From Beutenbergia cavernae DSM 12333 (GTDB taxonomy: Bacteria; Actinomycetota; Actinomycetes; Actinomycetales; Beutenbergiaceae): 64,000 bases of DNA. The notes beneath the pieces were generated by a model. That model worked only from the letters and a program-made list of their open reading frames with translations. It had not been told where the DNA came from and did not search any database. The stretch spans positions 1,178,001 to 1,242,000 of the forward strand of contig NC_012669.1 of the NCBI RefSeq assembly GCF_000023105.1. The letters are read 5' to 3'. Position numbers and translations under genes: made by a program. Below are positions 16,640-25,269 of the stretch, piece after piece (the first letter of the stretch is position 1; every line of letters starts with the position of its first letter).

Positions 16640-16679
16640 CGACGGCGGCCCTCACCCTCGGTGGTGAGGGCCGCCGTCG
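16640..16679 (+). terminator. Strong intrinsic-type terminator hairpin
   Basis: A 17-bp GC-rich stem (left arm 16640-16656, right arm 16663-16679) with a 6-nt loop lies 29 nt after the Bax-inhibitor-like gene. The trailing T-rich stretch is weak (TCGTCGTTCC), as usual in high-GC genomes. Confidence 0.8.
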
Positions 16680-16734
16680 TCGTTCCCTCGAGAGGTCGCG
16701 TCGCAAGGGCGGGGCGTGACCCACCGACGCGTCC

Positions 16735-16740
16735 TACCCT
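16735..16740 (+). promoter_or_regulatory. -10 hexamer of a leaderless start (cbs)
   Basis: TACCCT ends 6 nt before the ATG of the cystathionine beta-synthase gene at 16747. No ribosome binding site lies between. Confidence 0.55.
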
Positions 16741-16746
16741 GGGCCG

Positions 16747-18144
16747 ATGAGATACGCCGCACACATCAGCGAGCTCGTGGGATCCACGCCGCTCGTGCGC
16801 CTGTCGTCCGTGACCGACGGACTGAGCGCAGTCGTCCTCGCCAAGATCGAGTACCTCAACCCCGGTGGGTCGATCAAGGACCGCATCGCCGCCCGCATCA
16901 TCGACGCCGCCGAGGCGGAGGGAAAGCTGCGTCCGGGCGGCACGATCGTCGAACCCACGTCGGGCAACACCGGCGTCGGCCTCGCGCTCATCGCCCAGCA
17001 GCGCGGCTACCGCTGCATCTTCGTCTGCCCGGACAAGGTCGCGCAGGACAAGCGCGACGTCCTCACGGCCTACGGGGCGCAGGTGGTGGTGACCCCCACC
17101 GCCGTCCCGCCGGACCACCCGGACTCCTACTACTCCGTGTCCGACCGGCTCGCGTCGGAGATCGACGGCGCGTTCAAACCCGACCAGTACTCGAACCCGA
17201 ACGGGCCGGCGAGCCACTACGCCTCCACCGGCCCCGAGATCTGGGCCGACACCGACGGGCGCGTCACGCACCTCGTCGCCGGCATCGGGACGGGCGGCAC
17301 GATCACGGGCACCGGTCGCTACCTGCACGACGCGTCAGCCGACCGGGAGAGCGGCCCGGTGCGGGTCGTGGGTGTCGACCCGGACGGGTCCGTGTACTCC
17401 GGCGGCAGCGGACGGCCGTACCTCGTGGAGGGCGTGGGCGAGGACTTCTGGCCGGGCGCGTACGACCCGGCGGTGCCGGACGAGGTGCTCGCCGTGACGG
17501 ACGCCGACTCGTTCGAGATGACCCGGCGCCTCGCCCGCGAGGAGGGCCTGCTCGTCGGCGGGTCGAGCGGGATGGCCGCGGTCGCGGCTCTGCGCGTGGC
17601 GCGCCGGCTCGAGGAGGAGGACCCGGCTGCCGCAGCCGACGCCGTCGTCGTCGTGATCCTGCCCGACGGCGGGCGCGGCTACCTCTCGAAGGTGTTCAAC
17701 GACGCGTGGATGCGCTCGTACGGGTTCCTCGACGCCGGCGAGGGTGCGACGGCAGCCGACGTGCTGCGCACCAAGTCGGGGGAGCTGCCGGCGCTCGTGC
17801 ACACGCACCCGGGCGAGACGGTGCGGGACGCCGTCGAGATCCTCCACGAGTACGGCGTCTCGCAGATGCCGGTGGTCGGTGCGGAGCCGCCGGTCGTCGT
17901 CGGCGAGGTCGCCGGCTCGGTCAGCGAGCGCGACCTGCTCGACGCCGTCTTCGCCGGCCAGGCGTCGCTCGCCGACCGCGTCGAGGCGCACATGGGCCCG
18001 CCGCTGCCGTACATCGGGGCGGGGGAGAGCGTCGTCGCCGTCCAGAAGGCGCTCGTGGACTCCGACGCTCTCGTGGTCACCGACGACGGCCGCCCGATCG
18101 GGGTGCTGACGCGCGCGGACCTGCTCGGGTACCTGGCCCGCTGA
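16747..18144 (+). CDS. cbs: Cystathionine beta-synthase with C-terminal CBS pair
   Basis: 465 residues. PLP-dependent fold-type II enzyme: Lys44 in NPGGSIKDR binds PLP, TSGNTG (about 77-82) holds the substrate carboxylate, and GIGTGGTITG binds the cofactor phosphate. Residues from about 335 form two CBS motifs (TVRDAVEILHEYGVSQMPVV and SVVAVQKALVDSDALVVTDDGRPIGVLTRADLL) that in this family regulate the enzyme or bind adenosyl ligands. It joins homocysteine (or O-acetylserine) and serine chemistry in transsulfuration. With cystathionine gamma-synthase directly downstream it forms a sulfur amino-acid unit. Confidence 0.95.
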   Translation: MRYAAHISELVGSTPLVRLSSVTDGLSAVVLAKIEYLNPGGSIKDRIAARIIDAAEAEGKLRPGGTIVEPTSGNTGVGLALIAQQRGYRCIFVCPDKVAQDKRDVLTAYGAQVVVTPTAVPPDHPDSYYSVSDRLASEIDGAFKPDQYSNPNGPASHYASTGPEIWADTDGRVTHLVAGIGTGGTITGTGRYLHDASADRESGPVRVVGVDPDGSVYSGGSGRPYLVEGVGEDFWPGAYDPAVPDEVLAVTDADSFEMTRRLAREEGLLVGGSSGMAAVAALRVARRLEEEDPAAAADAVVVVILPDGGRGYLSKVFNDAWMRSYGFLDAGEGATAADVLRTKSGELPALVHTHPGETVRDAVEILHEYGVSQMPVVGAEPPVVVGEVAGSVSERDLLDAVFAGQASLADRVEAHMGPPLPYIGAGESVVAVQKALVDSDALVVTDDGRPIGVLTRADLLGYLAR

Positions 18145-18155
18145 GGGCGTCGCGC

Positions 18156-18217
18156 GCCGAGTGCGTGAGCTCTCGCGGCGTCGGCGGCGTGTCGGCGGGA
18201 GGGATCACGCACTCGGC
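18156..18217. repeat. Inverted repeat between cbs and metB
   Basis: GCCGAGTGCGTGA (18156-18168) is repeated inverted at 18205-18217, around a 36-nt loop that contains the core CTCTCGCGG. It can fold into a 13-bp stem in the cbs-metB transcript, acting as a terminator, attenuator or protein site. The core resembles the CGCGAGAGG unit of two other intergenic repeats in the window, but the rest does not match. Confidence 0.6.
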
Positions 18218-18240
18218 GGCGGATGGCTAGCCTGACGACC

Positions 18241-19464
18241 ATGACCCACCACGACGCCGGCGACGCGACCGAGGCCCCCGACTGGTCGAAGCACGGACCG
18301 GCCACCCGGGCGATCCACGCCGGCTCCGAACCGGACGCGGCCACGGGCGCCGTCGTCCCGCCCGTGTACCTGACGTCGACGTACAAGCAGGACGGCGTCG
18401 GCGGACTGCGCGGCGGGTACGAGTACTCGCGCTCCGCGAACCCCACGAGGACCGCGCTCGAGACGGCGCTCGCCGCCGCCGAGCTCGGCGAGCGGGCGTT
18501 CGCGTTCGCGTCCGGCCTGGCGGCGGAGGACGTGCTGCTCCGGTCGGTGCTCGCGCCCGGCGACCACCTCGTCATCCCCGACGACGCCTACGGCGGCACG
18601 TACCGCCTGATCGCGCGCGTGCTCGCGCCCTGGGGGATCGAGCACACGGCCGTCGACACGACGTCGCCAGCGGCGGTCGCAGCCGCGGTGCGACCGACGA
18701 CCCGCGCGATCTGGGTCGAGACGCCGTCGAACCCGCTGCTGGGGATCTCACCCCTGACCCTGCTCGCCGGGATCGCGCGCGACGCCGACGCGCTCCTCGT
18801 CGTCGACAACACGTTCGCCAGTCCCGCGCTGCAGCTCCCGCTGACGCTGGGCGCCGACGCCGTCGTCCACTCGACCACGAAGTACATCGGGGGGCACTCC
18901 GACGTCGTGGGTGGCGCGCTCGTGCTGCGTGAAGGCGTCCGCCTGCCGGGCGGGAACCCGGGTCCGACCGGCTCCGGCTCGCTCCTCGACGCCGTGGCGT
19001 TCCACCAGAACGCCGCAGGCGCCGTCGCCGGCCCGTTCGACGCGTGGCTCACGCTCCGCGGGCTGAAGACGCTCGGCGTGCGCATGGCCCAGCACAGCCG
19101 GAACGCCGCGGCCGTGGCCGAGTTCCTCGCCGCGCATCCCGTCGTCGAGCACGTGATCTACCCGGGACTGCCGGACCACCCCGGCCACGACGTCGCGGCC
19201 ACCCAGATGAGCGGGTTCGGCGGGATGGTCAGCATGCGGGTCGGGTCCGAGGCGCGGGCGCTCGAGGTGTGCGACAGGACCCGCGTGTTCACGCTCGGGG
19301 AGTCGCTGGGCGGCGTGGAGTCGCTCATCGAGCACCCCGCGCGGATGACGCACGCGTCGGTCGCCGGGTCGGCGCTCGAGGTGCCGGCGGACCTCGTGCG
19401 GCTGTCCGTGGGCATCGAGGACGTCGCCGACCTGCTGGCGGACCTCGAGCGCGCCCTGGCCTGA
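18241..19464 (+). CDS. metB: Cystathionine gamma-synthase (Cys/Met metabolism PLP enzyme)
   Basis: 407 residues, fold-type I. Lys214 in HSTTKYIGGHSD is the PLP lysine. Phosphate-binding and ring-stacking parts are visible (YSRSANPTRTALE, FASGLAAEDV, DDAYGGTYRL, LVVDNTFASPALQ), and SLGGVESLIEHPARMTHAS closes the active site. It condenses an activated homoserine with cysteine to cystathionine; a gamma-lyase role cannot be excluded by sequence alone. The ATG at 18241 is favoured because TAGCCT (18228-18233) ends 7 nt before it; another in-frame ATG at 18223 would lie upstream of that hexamer. Confidence 0.92.
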   Translation: MTHHDAGDATEAPDWSKHGPATRAIHAGSEPDAATGAVVPPVYLTSTYKQDGVGGLRGGYEYSRSANPTRTALETALAAAELGERAFAFASGLAAEDVLLRSVLAPGDHLVIPDDAYGGTYRLIARVLAPWGIEHTAVDTTSPAAVAAAVRPTTRAIWVETPSNPLLGISPLTLLAGIARDADALLVVDNTFASPALQLPLTLGADAVVHSTTKYIGGHSDVVGGALVLREGVRLPGGNPGPTGSGSLLDAVAFHQNAAGAVAGPFDAWLTLRGLKTLGVRMAQHSRNAAAVAEFLAAHPVVEHVIYPGLPDHPGHDVAATQMSGFGGMVSMRVGSEARALEVCDRTRVFTLGESLGGVESLIEHPARMTHASVAGSALEVPADLVRLSVGIEDVADLLADLERALA

Positions 19465-19502
19465 GGCGACTCTCCCGCCGAGCGCAGCCTGCGGTGCCCG
19501 GG

Positions 19503-19928
19503 TCAGGCTGTCCGCTGTCCGACCTCGACCAGCCGGTCGAGGCAGTCGTTCCAGCCCTGCGCGTGATTCGCGGCGTCCTCCTCGGACGTGAACCGCTCGT
19601 GGAGGACGACGACATCCGTCCCGCCGTCGGCGGCGGCGAACGTGACGGTCACGAGGGTCTCGTCGTCCTCGCCGTCCCAACGCCAGGTCAGGACGAGCCG
19701 ATGCGGCTCCTCGAGCGCGACGACGTCGCCGCTCACGGCCATGCCGCGGGCTGTCGACTCGACGCGGTAGGTGCCGCCGACGCGCAGGTCGACCCGCGCC
19801 GTCGTCCCGAACGACGGCGGCCAGAACCAGGCGGCGAGCTCGTCGGCGTCGGTCCACGCTCGCCACACGCGGGCGGGCGCGGCGGCGACGTGTCGGGTGA
19901 GCCTCACGGTGGTGGGTGCCTCGGTCAC
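19503..19928 (-). CDS. AHSA1/SRPBCC-domain protein
   Basis: 141 residues of the AHSA1-type START fold: TRHVAAAPARVWRAWTDADELAAWFWPP is the N-terminal signature, followed by GGTYRV, VVALEEPHRLVLTWRW and a C-terminal helix (EEDAANHAQGWNDCLDRLVEV). Function is unknown; such genes typically lie with an ArsR regulator. Its GTG overlaps the stop of that regulator gene by 4 nt (GTGA), so the two are co-translated. Confidence 0.85.
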   Translation of the reverse strand: MTEAPTTVRLTRHVAAAPARVWRAWTDADELAAWFWPPSFGTTARVDLRVGGTYRVESTARGMAVSGDVVALEEPHRLVLTWRWDGEDDETLVTVTFAAADGGTDVVVLHERFTSEEDAANHAQGWNDCLDRLVEVGQRTA

Positions 19929-20260
19929 GGGTTCTCCTCCAGGTAGTCCTCGAGCGAGTCGAGGCGGTCGGCCCAGAACCGGCGGTAGCCGTCCATCCAC
20001 TCCGCGGCGGGGCGCAGCGCGCCGGCGCGCAGTGTGCAGTGGCGGCTGCGGCCGACCTTGCGGGTGGTGATCAGGCCGGTCCGTTCCAGGACGGCGAGGT
20101 GCTTCGCCATCGCGGGGAGCGTGGCGCCGAGCGGCGCCGCGAGCTCGGTCACGGTGGCTGGGCCGGCGCGCAGGTGAGCGAGCATGGCGCGCCGGGTGGG
20201 GTCGGTGAGCGCCGCGAAGACCTCGTCGAGCGAGGGGTCCGCCTTCGAATACTTCACCAT
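19925..20260 (-). CDS. ArsR-family transcriptional regulator
   Basis: 111 residues with a winged helix-turn-helix: DEVFAALTDPTRRAMLAHLRAGPATVTELAAPLGATLPAMAKHLAVLERTGLITTRKVGRSRHCTL. The recognition helix is MAKHLAVLERTGLI. No metal-binding cysteine motif is visible, as in the non-metal ArsR proteins that control AHSA1 partners. It is the first gene of a coupled pair. Divergent from the esterase gene, whose promoter region it shares (99 bp). Confidence 0.92.
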   Translation of the reverse strand: MVKYSKADPSLDEVFAALTDPTRRAMLAHLRAGPATVTELAAPLGATLPAMAKHLAVLERTGLITTRKVGRSRHCTLRAGALRPAAEWMDGYRRFWADRLDSLEDYLEENP

Positions 20261-20359
20261 GTGGTTAAGTGTTGCCCTCCGCGCATGCAGGTGTCAAGGC
20301 GCCGAGCGCGGCACGGACGACGCTTCCCGCGGGCGCCGCGCATCCCTAGGATCGCGGCC

Positions 20360-21331
20360 GTGCCGTTCTTCGACATCGCCGCCGATGCCCTGCCCGACTA
20401 CCGACCCGCTCTCGCGATCCCCGACGACCTCGACGCGTTCTGGGCGGCCACGCTCGCCGAGACCCGCGAGCACGACCTCGACGTCCGGGTCGAGCCCGTC
20501 GATGCCGGGCTCGAGCTCGTCGAGGCGTTCGACGTCACGTTCGCCGGGTTCGGGGGCCACCCGGTCAAGGCGTGGTACCTGCGGCCGCGCGGGGCGACGG
20601 CGCTGCCCGCCGTCGTCCAGTACGTCGGCTACGGGGGAGGGCGCGGGCTCCCGCACGAGCACCTGGCGTGGCCGAGCGCCGGGTACGCGTTCCTCGTCAT
20701 GGACACGCGCGGGCAGGGGGCACGGTGGGGGACCGGTGGCGACACCCCGGACCCGGCCGGCACCGGCTCCTCGGTCCCCGGCTTCATGACGCGTGGCATC
20801 GACGACCCGGCGGACCACTACTACCGCCGCGTGTTCACGGACGGTGTGCGCGCCGTGGAGGCGGTCCGCACGCTCGACGGCGTCGACCCCGCCCGCGTCG
20901 CCGTCACCGGCGGCAGCCAGGGCGGCGGCATCTCGCTCGCCGTCGCCGGCCTCGTGCCGGACCTCGTGGCCGTCATGCCGGACGTGCCGTTCCTGTGCCA
21001 CATGCGGCGGGCGATCACGATCACCGCCGCGCACCCGTACGGCGAGGTCGTCGCCTATCTCGCCGTGCACCGCGGACGCGAGGAGCAGGTGCTGCGCACG
21101 CTGTCCTACGTCGACGCGGCGCACCTCGCCACGCGTGCGAGCGCGCCGGCGCTGTTCTCCGTCGGGCTCATGGACACCATCTGCCCGCCGTCCACCGTGT
21201 ACGCCGCGTTCAACGCGTACGGTCACCCCGCCGGCTCGCGCATCGACGTGTACCGGTACAACGAGCACGAGGGCGGTGGCGGGTTCCGCTGGCCCGAGCA
21301 GCGGGCCTGGCTCGCCGCCCTGCTCGGCTGA
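20360..21331 (+). CDS. Acetyl xylan esterase / cephalosporin-C deacetylase (CE7)
   Basis: 323 residues, the standard length of carbohydrate esterase family 7. Alpha/beta-hydrolase fold: RGQGARWGTGG is the family RGQ motif, Ser186 lies in GGSQGGG, the Asp in GLMDTICPPST, and the His in NEHEGG. No signal peptide is seen, so it should deacetylate short imported xylo-oligosaccharides or other acetyl esters in the cytosol. TAGGAT at 20347-20352 ends 7 nt before the GTG start. A 28-bp gap separates it from the convergent transporter. Confidence 0.92.
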   Translation: MPFFDIAADALPDYRPALAIPDDLDAFWAATLAETREHDLDVRVEPVDAGLELVEAFDVTFAGFGGHPVKAWYLRPRGATALPAVVQYVGYGGGRGLPHEHLAWPSAGYAFLVMDTRGQGARWGTGGDTPDPAGTGSSVPGFMTRGIDDPADHYYRRVFTDGVRAVEAVRTLDGVDPARVAVTGGSQGGGISLAVAGLVPDLVAVMPDVPFLCHMRRAITITAAHPYGEVVAYLAVHRGREEQVLRTLSYVDAAHLATRASAPALFSVGLMDTICPPSTVYAAFNAYGHPAGSRIDVYRYNEHEGGGGFRWPEQRAWLAALLG

Positions 21332-21359
21332 GTCAGGCAGCCCTGCTCGCGCCCGGACC

Positions 21360-22733
21360 TCAGGACGGCTGTGTGCGCCGGCCGAGCGTGAAGGCGAGGG
21401 CCGCCCCGAGCACGAGCAGCGCCGCGCTCACCATGAGCCCAGGGCCGGCGCTCGTCGCCGGCGGGACCAGCGAGAGCGCGGTGAGGACCGCCAGTCCCGA
21501 CGCGCCGCCGACGTTCTGCGCGGTGGTGAGCAGCGCCGCCGTCGTCCCCCTCGCGGACGGCGGGGCGCCGTCGACGGCCCAGATCGACGCGGCCGGGTAG
21601 GCGAGCGCGAGGCCGACGCCGATGCCGGCCATCGCGGGCAGGACGACGGCGGTCGGCAGGCCCGGGGCGAGGCTCAGCGCCGCCAGGGCCGCGAGCACGG
21701 CGCCGATCCCCGCGGCGAGCGCGCGCGGCGCTCCCCACCGGCCGACGGCGCGAGCGCCGACGCGGGCGACCAGCGCGAACGCGAGCGGCTGCGGCAGGAG
21801 CAGGAGGCCGACGTCGAACGCGTCGAGGTCGCGACCGGTCTGCAGGGCCAGGCTGACCACGAACAGCGAGGCGAGAACGCCCGCGAACAGGGCGGCCAGG
21901 GAGACGCTCGCCGCGCGGACGGACGGGAGGCGAAGCAGCTCGGGCGGCACGAGACGGCGCCCCGGAGCGAGCGCGAGCGCGACGGCGCCGGCGAGGGCCG
22001 CTGCGCCGACCCCAGCGACGACGCTTGCGGGTAGCGTGCCGATGCCGCCGAGCGCGACGAGCACCGCCGCGAGGACCGCCGTGAGCACGACGGCCCGCGC
22101 CCCGCCCACGCGCTCACGCGTCGGTGCCGCGCCGCGCTCGATGTGCCACGTCGCGACCGCGAGCGCGATCCCGACCGGTGCGAGGACGGCGAAGCTCGCC
22201 CGCCAGCCCGCGTGCGCCACGACGAAACCCGGGACCACGAGCCCGAGGGAGAAGCCGGCGGCGCCCATCGCGCCGTACGTCGCGACGGCACGGTCCCGGA
22301 GGCTCCCGGCTCCCAGGCCGGAGGTGACGAGGGCCAGGGCGGCGGGGGCACTCAGCGCCGCGCCGACTCCCTGCACGGCGCGGCCGGCGACGAGCGCCCA
22401 GCCGTCCCACGCACCCGCGCACAGGAGCGAGCCGAGCACGAACAGCGCCACGCCGAGCCGGAACGCGCCCCGCGCGCCGCGCGAGTCGACCAGTCGTCCG
22501 GCGATCGGCAGCAGCCCGGCGTACAGCACGAGGAACGCGCTGGCGACGAGCTGGAGCTCAACCGGCCCGAGGCCGAGGTCCACGCGCACGGGCTCGACCT
22601 GGACGTTGATGCTCGACGACGCCATGCCCTCGAGCAGGAGCGCGAGGCACACCAGCACGCGGACGGCGCCGAGGCGGCCACCGCGGGCGGCTGCGTGGCG
22701 TCGGGTACTCGCCGGCGCCGAGGAAGCTGGCAT
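21360..22733 (-). CDS. MFS transporter (14-TM drug/proton antiporter type)
   Basis: 457 residues with 12-14 hydrophobic segments. The first segment (VRVLVCLALLLEGMASSSINVQVEPV) and the motif-A loop (PIAGRLVDSRGARGAFRLG) are typical of DHA2-type exporters; GAALSAPAALALV is an antiporter-type helix. The substrate is not evident. The ATG at 22733 follows CATCCT by 6 nt on the minus strand, so it is probably leaderless. It faces the FKBP gene divergently. Confidence 0.85.
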   Translation of the reverse strand: MPASSAPASTRRHAAARGGRLGAVRVLVCLALLLEGMASSSINVQVEPVRVDLGLGPVELQLVASAFLVLYAGLLPIAGRLVDSRGARGAFRLGVALFVLGSLLCAGAWDGWALVAGRAVQGVGAALSAPAALALVTSGLGAGSLRDRAVATYGAMGAAGFSLGLVVPGFVVAHAGWRASFAVLAPVGIALAVATWHIERGAAPTRERVGGARAVVLTAVLAAVLVALGGIGTLPASVVAGVGAAALAGAVALALAPGRRLVPPELLRLPSVRAASVSLAALFAGVLASLFVVSLALQTGRDLDAFDVGLLLLPQPLAFALVARVGARAVGRWGAPRALAAGIGAVLAALAALSLAPGLPTAVVLPAMAGIGVGLALAYPAASIWAVDGAPPSARGTTAALLTTAQNVGGASGLAVLTALSLVPPATSAGPGLMVSAALLVLGAALAFTLGRRTQPS

Positions 22734-22869
22734 GCGTCGAGGATGCGCGGGCGGCCTTACACACGGCTTACGTGCGCGTGCCGGAGGCCCGCGGGGGCCG
22801 CATAGGCTGGAGCTCACGGCTGGGCCCCTGGGCCCTCGCCGACCGGTTCTCGACGAGAAGGGCACGACC

Positions 22870-23271
22870 ATGGCCGATCTTCCTGCGGCGTCCGGCACGT
22901 TCGGCGACAAGCCGCAGCTGACCTTCCCCGACTCCGCGGCCCCCGCGGACCTCGCCGTCACCGTCCTCGAGCAGGGCAGCGGCGAGGAGGTGGAGGCGGG
23001 TCGCACGATCGACGTCCACTACCTCGGGCAGACGTGGGGTGGGCAGATCTTCGACAACTCCTACGACCGCGGCACCTCCATCCAGTTCCCGATCGGCGTC
23101 GGCGCCGTCATCTCGGGGTGGGACGACGCGCTCGTCGGGCAGCAGGTCGGCTCGCGCGTGCTCGTCTCGGTCCCGCCGCACCTCGGCTACGGCCCGCGCG
23201 GCATGCCGGCCGCGGGCATCAACGGCGACGACACCCTCGTGTTCGTCGTCGACATCGTCGGCGTGCGCTGA
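22870..23271 (+). CDS. FKBP-type peptidyl-prolyl cis-trans isomerase
   Basis: 133 residues, a single cytosolic FKBP domain: DVHYLGQTWGGQIFDNSYDRG, FPIGVGAVISGWDDALVGQQVGSRVLVSVPPHLGYG and DDTLVFVVDIVGV. Active-site aromatic and Asp residues of the FK506 pocket (Y, D, F, I and W in these segments) are present. It accelerates prolyl bond isomerisation during folding. A -10-like TAGGCT lies at 22803-22808, giving a leader of about 55 nt. It is followed at once by a palindromic repeat. Confidence 0.95.
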   Translation: MADLPAASGTFGDKPQLTFPDSAAPADLAVTVLEQGSGEEVEAGRTIDVHYLGQTWGGQIFDNSYDRGTSIQFPIGVGAVISGWDDALVGQQVGSRVLVSVPPHLGYGPRGMPAAGINGDDTLVFVVDIVGVR

Positions 23272-23272
23272 A

Positions 23273-23323
23273 CCCCAACCTCTCGCGAGAGGTTCGTGGT
23301 TCTACCGCGAGAGGTTCGTGGGG
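23273..23323. repeat. Intergenic palindromic repeat, 22-bp period
   Basis: AACCTCTCGCGAGAGGTT (23277-23294) is an 18-bp perfect palindrome. The unit CGCGAGAGGTTCGTGG occurs at 23284-23299 and again at 23306-23321, a 22-bp period. The CCCC at 23273 can also pair with the GGGG at 23320, giving an alternative longer hairpin. It lies 2 bp after the FKBP stop and could end transcription of both converging genes. The same unit family recurs at 25270-25347. Confidence 0.8.
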
Positions 23324-23326
23324 CCG

Positions 23327-23836
23327 TCATTCGCCGACGGCGCCGTCGATCCGCTCGCGGATGAGGTCGGCGTGGCCGTTGTGCCGGGCGTACTCCTCGA
23401 CCACCTTGAGCACGCACCAGCGGACCGTGCTGCCGCCGCTCGCGGTGGGGTCGTCGAGCGTGAGTTCCGCGAGCAGCGCGTCGACCGACGCGATCTCGGC
23501 GTACCAGTGGTCGAACGAGTCGTCGACCATCGATGCGTCCAGCCCGACGATGTCGGCGGCGTCGTCCTCCGGCGTGCAATAGAGATCCGGCAGGTCGCGG
23601 CCAGAGAGCGACGCGGTGAGGTACCACCGCTCCATCTCGGTCAGGTGCCGCACGAGGCCGAGCAGCGTGAGGTCCGACGGCGGGGCGCTCTCGAGCACGA
23701 GCTGGTCCGGCGAGAGGCCGGCGCAGTTGCGGGCGAGCGCGTCCCGGTGGAACGCGAGCCAGCCGAGGACGACGTCCCTCTCGTCGGCGTCCTCCGCCGG
23801 TTCCGCCTGTCCGGACTGCTTCGTCGCGCGGTCCAT
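23327..23836 (-). CDS. DinB-family (DUF664) four-helix protein
   Basis: 169 residues. DERDVVLGWLAFHRDALARNCAGL, then LTLLGLVRHLTEMERWYLTASLSG (metal-ligand His in LVRHLTEMERW) and VVEEYARHNGHADLIRERIDG (His-x-x-His) are the three histidine-bearing helices of the DinB/YfiT metal-binding fold. These enzymes often act as thiol-dependent S-transferases, with mycothiol or bacillithiol. TAGCGT ends 6 nt before the ATG, giving a leaderless start. Confidence 0.88.
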   Translation of the reverse strand: MDRATKQSGQAEPAEDADERDVVLGWLAFHRDALARNCAGLSPDQLVLESAPPSDLTLLGLVRHLTEMERWYLTASLSGRDLPDLYCTPEDDAADIVGLDASMVDDSFDHWYAEIASVDALLAELTLDDPTASGGSTVRWCVLKVVEEYARHNGHADLIRERIDGAVGE

Positions 23837-23911
23837 CCGACGACGCTACGCCCGGTGGGCGCCGCCGGCGAGGGGCGAGCACCGCGTCAGCGTCCTCCGG
23901 GCCGGGAGCCG

Positions 23912-24913
23912 CTAGTGATCGGCGACGACGGCGACCCGGACGCCGTGCTCGAGGTACGCCTTCGCCGCGGTGAGGACCTGGGTGAAGCCGATGGTGGAGT
24001 CCAGGGCCGCGGCGACCATCTCGTCCGCCGTGCCGACGAAACCACGCTCGACGATCTCGACGCGCGTGGCGCCGTCGTCGTCGGCGGAGAACGTCCACTC
24101 GACGTGAGTGGTGGCGCCGTCGTCGCCCCACTCGAGCAGGATGCGCCGGTCGGGGACGACCTCGTGGACGCGCACGGGCACGTGCAGGTCGAACATCTCC
24201 CACGTCCACGTGAGCCGCGCCCCTGGCTGCACCGGCCCGGTGCTGTGCGTGAACCAGACGAGCGTCGTGAGGCCCGGGTCGGTGAACAGGCCGAAGACGT
24301 CGCGTGCCGGGCGGCGCACCAGGATGCTGGTCCGCATGACCGGCGGGGCCGACCGCACGAGCGGCGCTGTCCGGAACGACGCCTCGTACTCGTCGCGGAG
24401 CTGCGCCCATCCGTAGTCCGTGGCGCGCTGCCCGACGACCCGCTCGGCGCCCGGGACGTCGTCGGCGGCCGCGCCGAGCGCCCCGAGGCACACGTGCCAC
24501 CCGGCTGCCATCGAGCTCGCCATCGCGCGGTCGGCGAACCGCTGGCGCAGGGTCAGCCTCGTGGCGCCCTCACCCGCCGGTGCGAGAGTCCAGTGGAGGA
24601 CGTCGTCGCCCCAGTGGTGGACGAGCTCGTGCGGCGGGTCGCACCGCAGCACGTCGGCCGCCACGTCGTCGTCGCCCGGATTCTCCCGGGATCGGGCGGG
24701 GCCGACGGCGTCGAGCAGGCGGTCGGTGACCACCGGCGACCATCGGGCTTGCTGGGTCGGATCGGTGAGCATCGCCCAGACGCGCTCGCGGGAGTGGGAG
24801 AGCGTCCGTTCCAGGGTGAGGACCCAGGCGTCGTCGCCACCGGACAGCGTGGCCAGGGCCGGCTCGGCGGCGATGCGCGAGGCGATGTCGGCGTGCACGG
24901 GCGTCGAGGTCAT
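23912..24913 (-). CDS. Tandem AHSA1/SRPBCC protein
   Basis: 333 residues made of two SRPBCC domains. The first begins VLTLERTLSHSRERVWAMLTDPTQQARWSP, and the second VMRTSILVRRPARDVFGLFTDPGLTTLVWF, each with the usual hot-dog-like strands and closing helix (TADEMVAAALDSTIGFTQVLTAAKAYLEHG). Function is unknown. Its start overlaps the ArsR gene stop by 4 nt (ATGA), a second example of the regulator/SRPBCC pairing seen at 19.5-20.3 kb. Confidence 0.85.
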   Translation of the reverse strand: MTSTPVHADIASRIAAEPALATLSGGDDAWVLTLERTLSHSRERVWAMLTDPTQQARWSPVVTDRLLDAVGPARSRENPGDDDVAADVLRCDPPHELVHHWGDDVLHWTLAPAGEGATRLTLRQRFADRAMASSMAAGWHVCLGALGAAADDVPGAERVVGQRATDYGWAQLRDEYEASFRTAPLVRSAPPVMRTSILVRRPARDVFGLFTDPGLTTLVWFTHSTGPVQPGARLTWTWEMFDLHVPVRVHEVVPDRRILLEWGDDGATTHVEWTFSADDDGATRVEIVERGFVGTADEMVAAALDSTIGFTQVLTAAKAYLEHGVRVAVVADH

Positions 24914-25218
24914 GTGGTCGTCCCCTCGTCGAGAGCCGCCTCGAGGCGGTCCAGGCTGGTGGTCCAGGTCGTGAGGTACGGCGCCACCCAGGCGGCGACG
25001 TCGGGCAGCGGGGTCTCGCTGAGCCGGTAGACGCGGCGCTTGCCGGCGGCGCGGACGTCGACGACGCCGGCGTCGCGGAGCACCCGCAGGTGCTTCGAGA
25101 CCAGCGGCTGGGGGAGCCCGAGCTCGTCGACGAGCCCGCCGACGTCGCTTTCGCCGGCCCGCAGGCGGTCGAGGATGCGCCGCCGCGTGGGTTCGGCGAT
25201 CGCCGTGAAGCCGTCCAT
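24910..25218 (-). CDS. ArsR-family transcriptional regulator
   Basis: 102 residues: FTAIAEPTRRRILDRLRAGESDVGGLVDELGLPQPLVSKHLRVLRDAGVVDVRAAGKRRVYRL is a complete winged helix, with VSKHLRVLRDAGVV the recognition helix. Cysteine-free, so metal sensing is unlikely. The ATG at 25218 follows ATACTT by 6 nt, suggesting a leaderless mRNA. It controls the tandem SRPBCC gene by overlap and position. Confidence 0.92.
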   Translation of the reverse strand: MDGFTAIAEPTRRRILDRLRAGESDVGGLVDELGLPQPLVSKHLRVLRDAGVVDVRAAGKRRVYRLSETPLPDVAAWVAPYLTTWTTSLDRLEAALDEGTTT

Positions 25219-25269
25219 CTCCACAAGTATGCGCACAGCTTCATATGAAATGCAAGGCATGCATACGTT

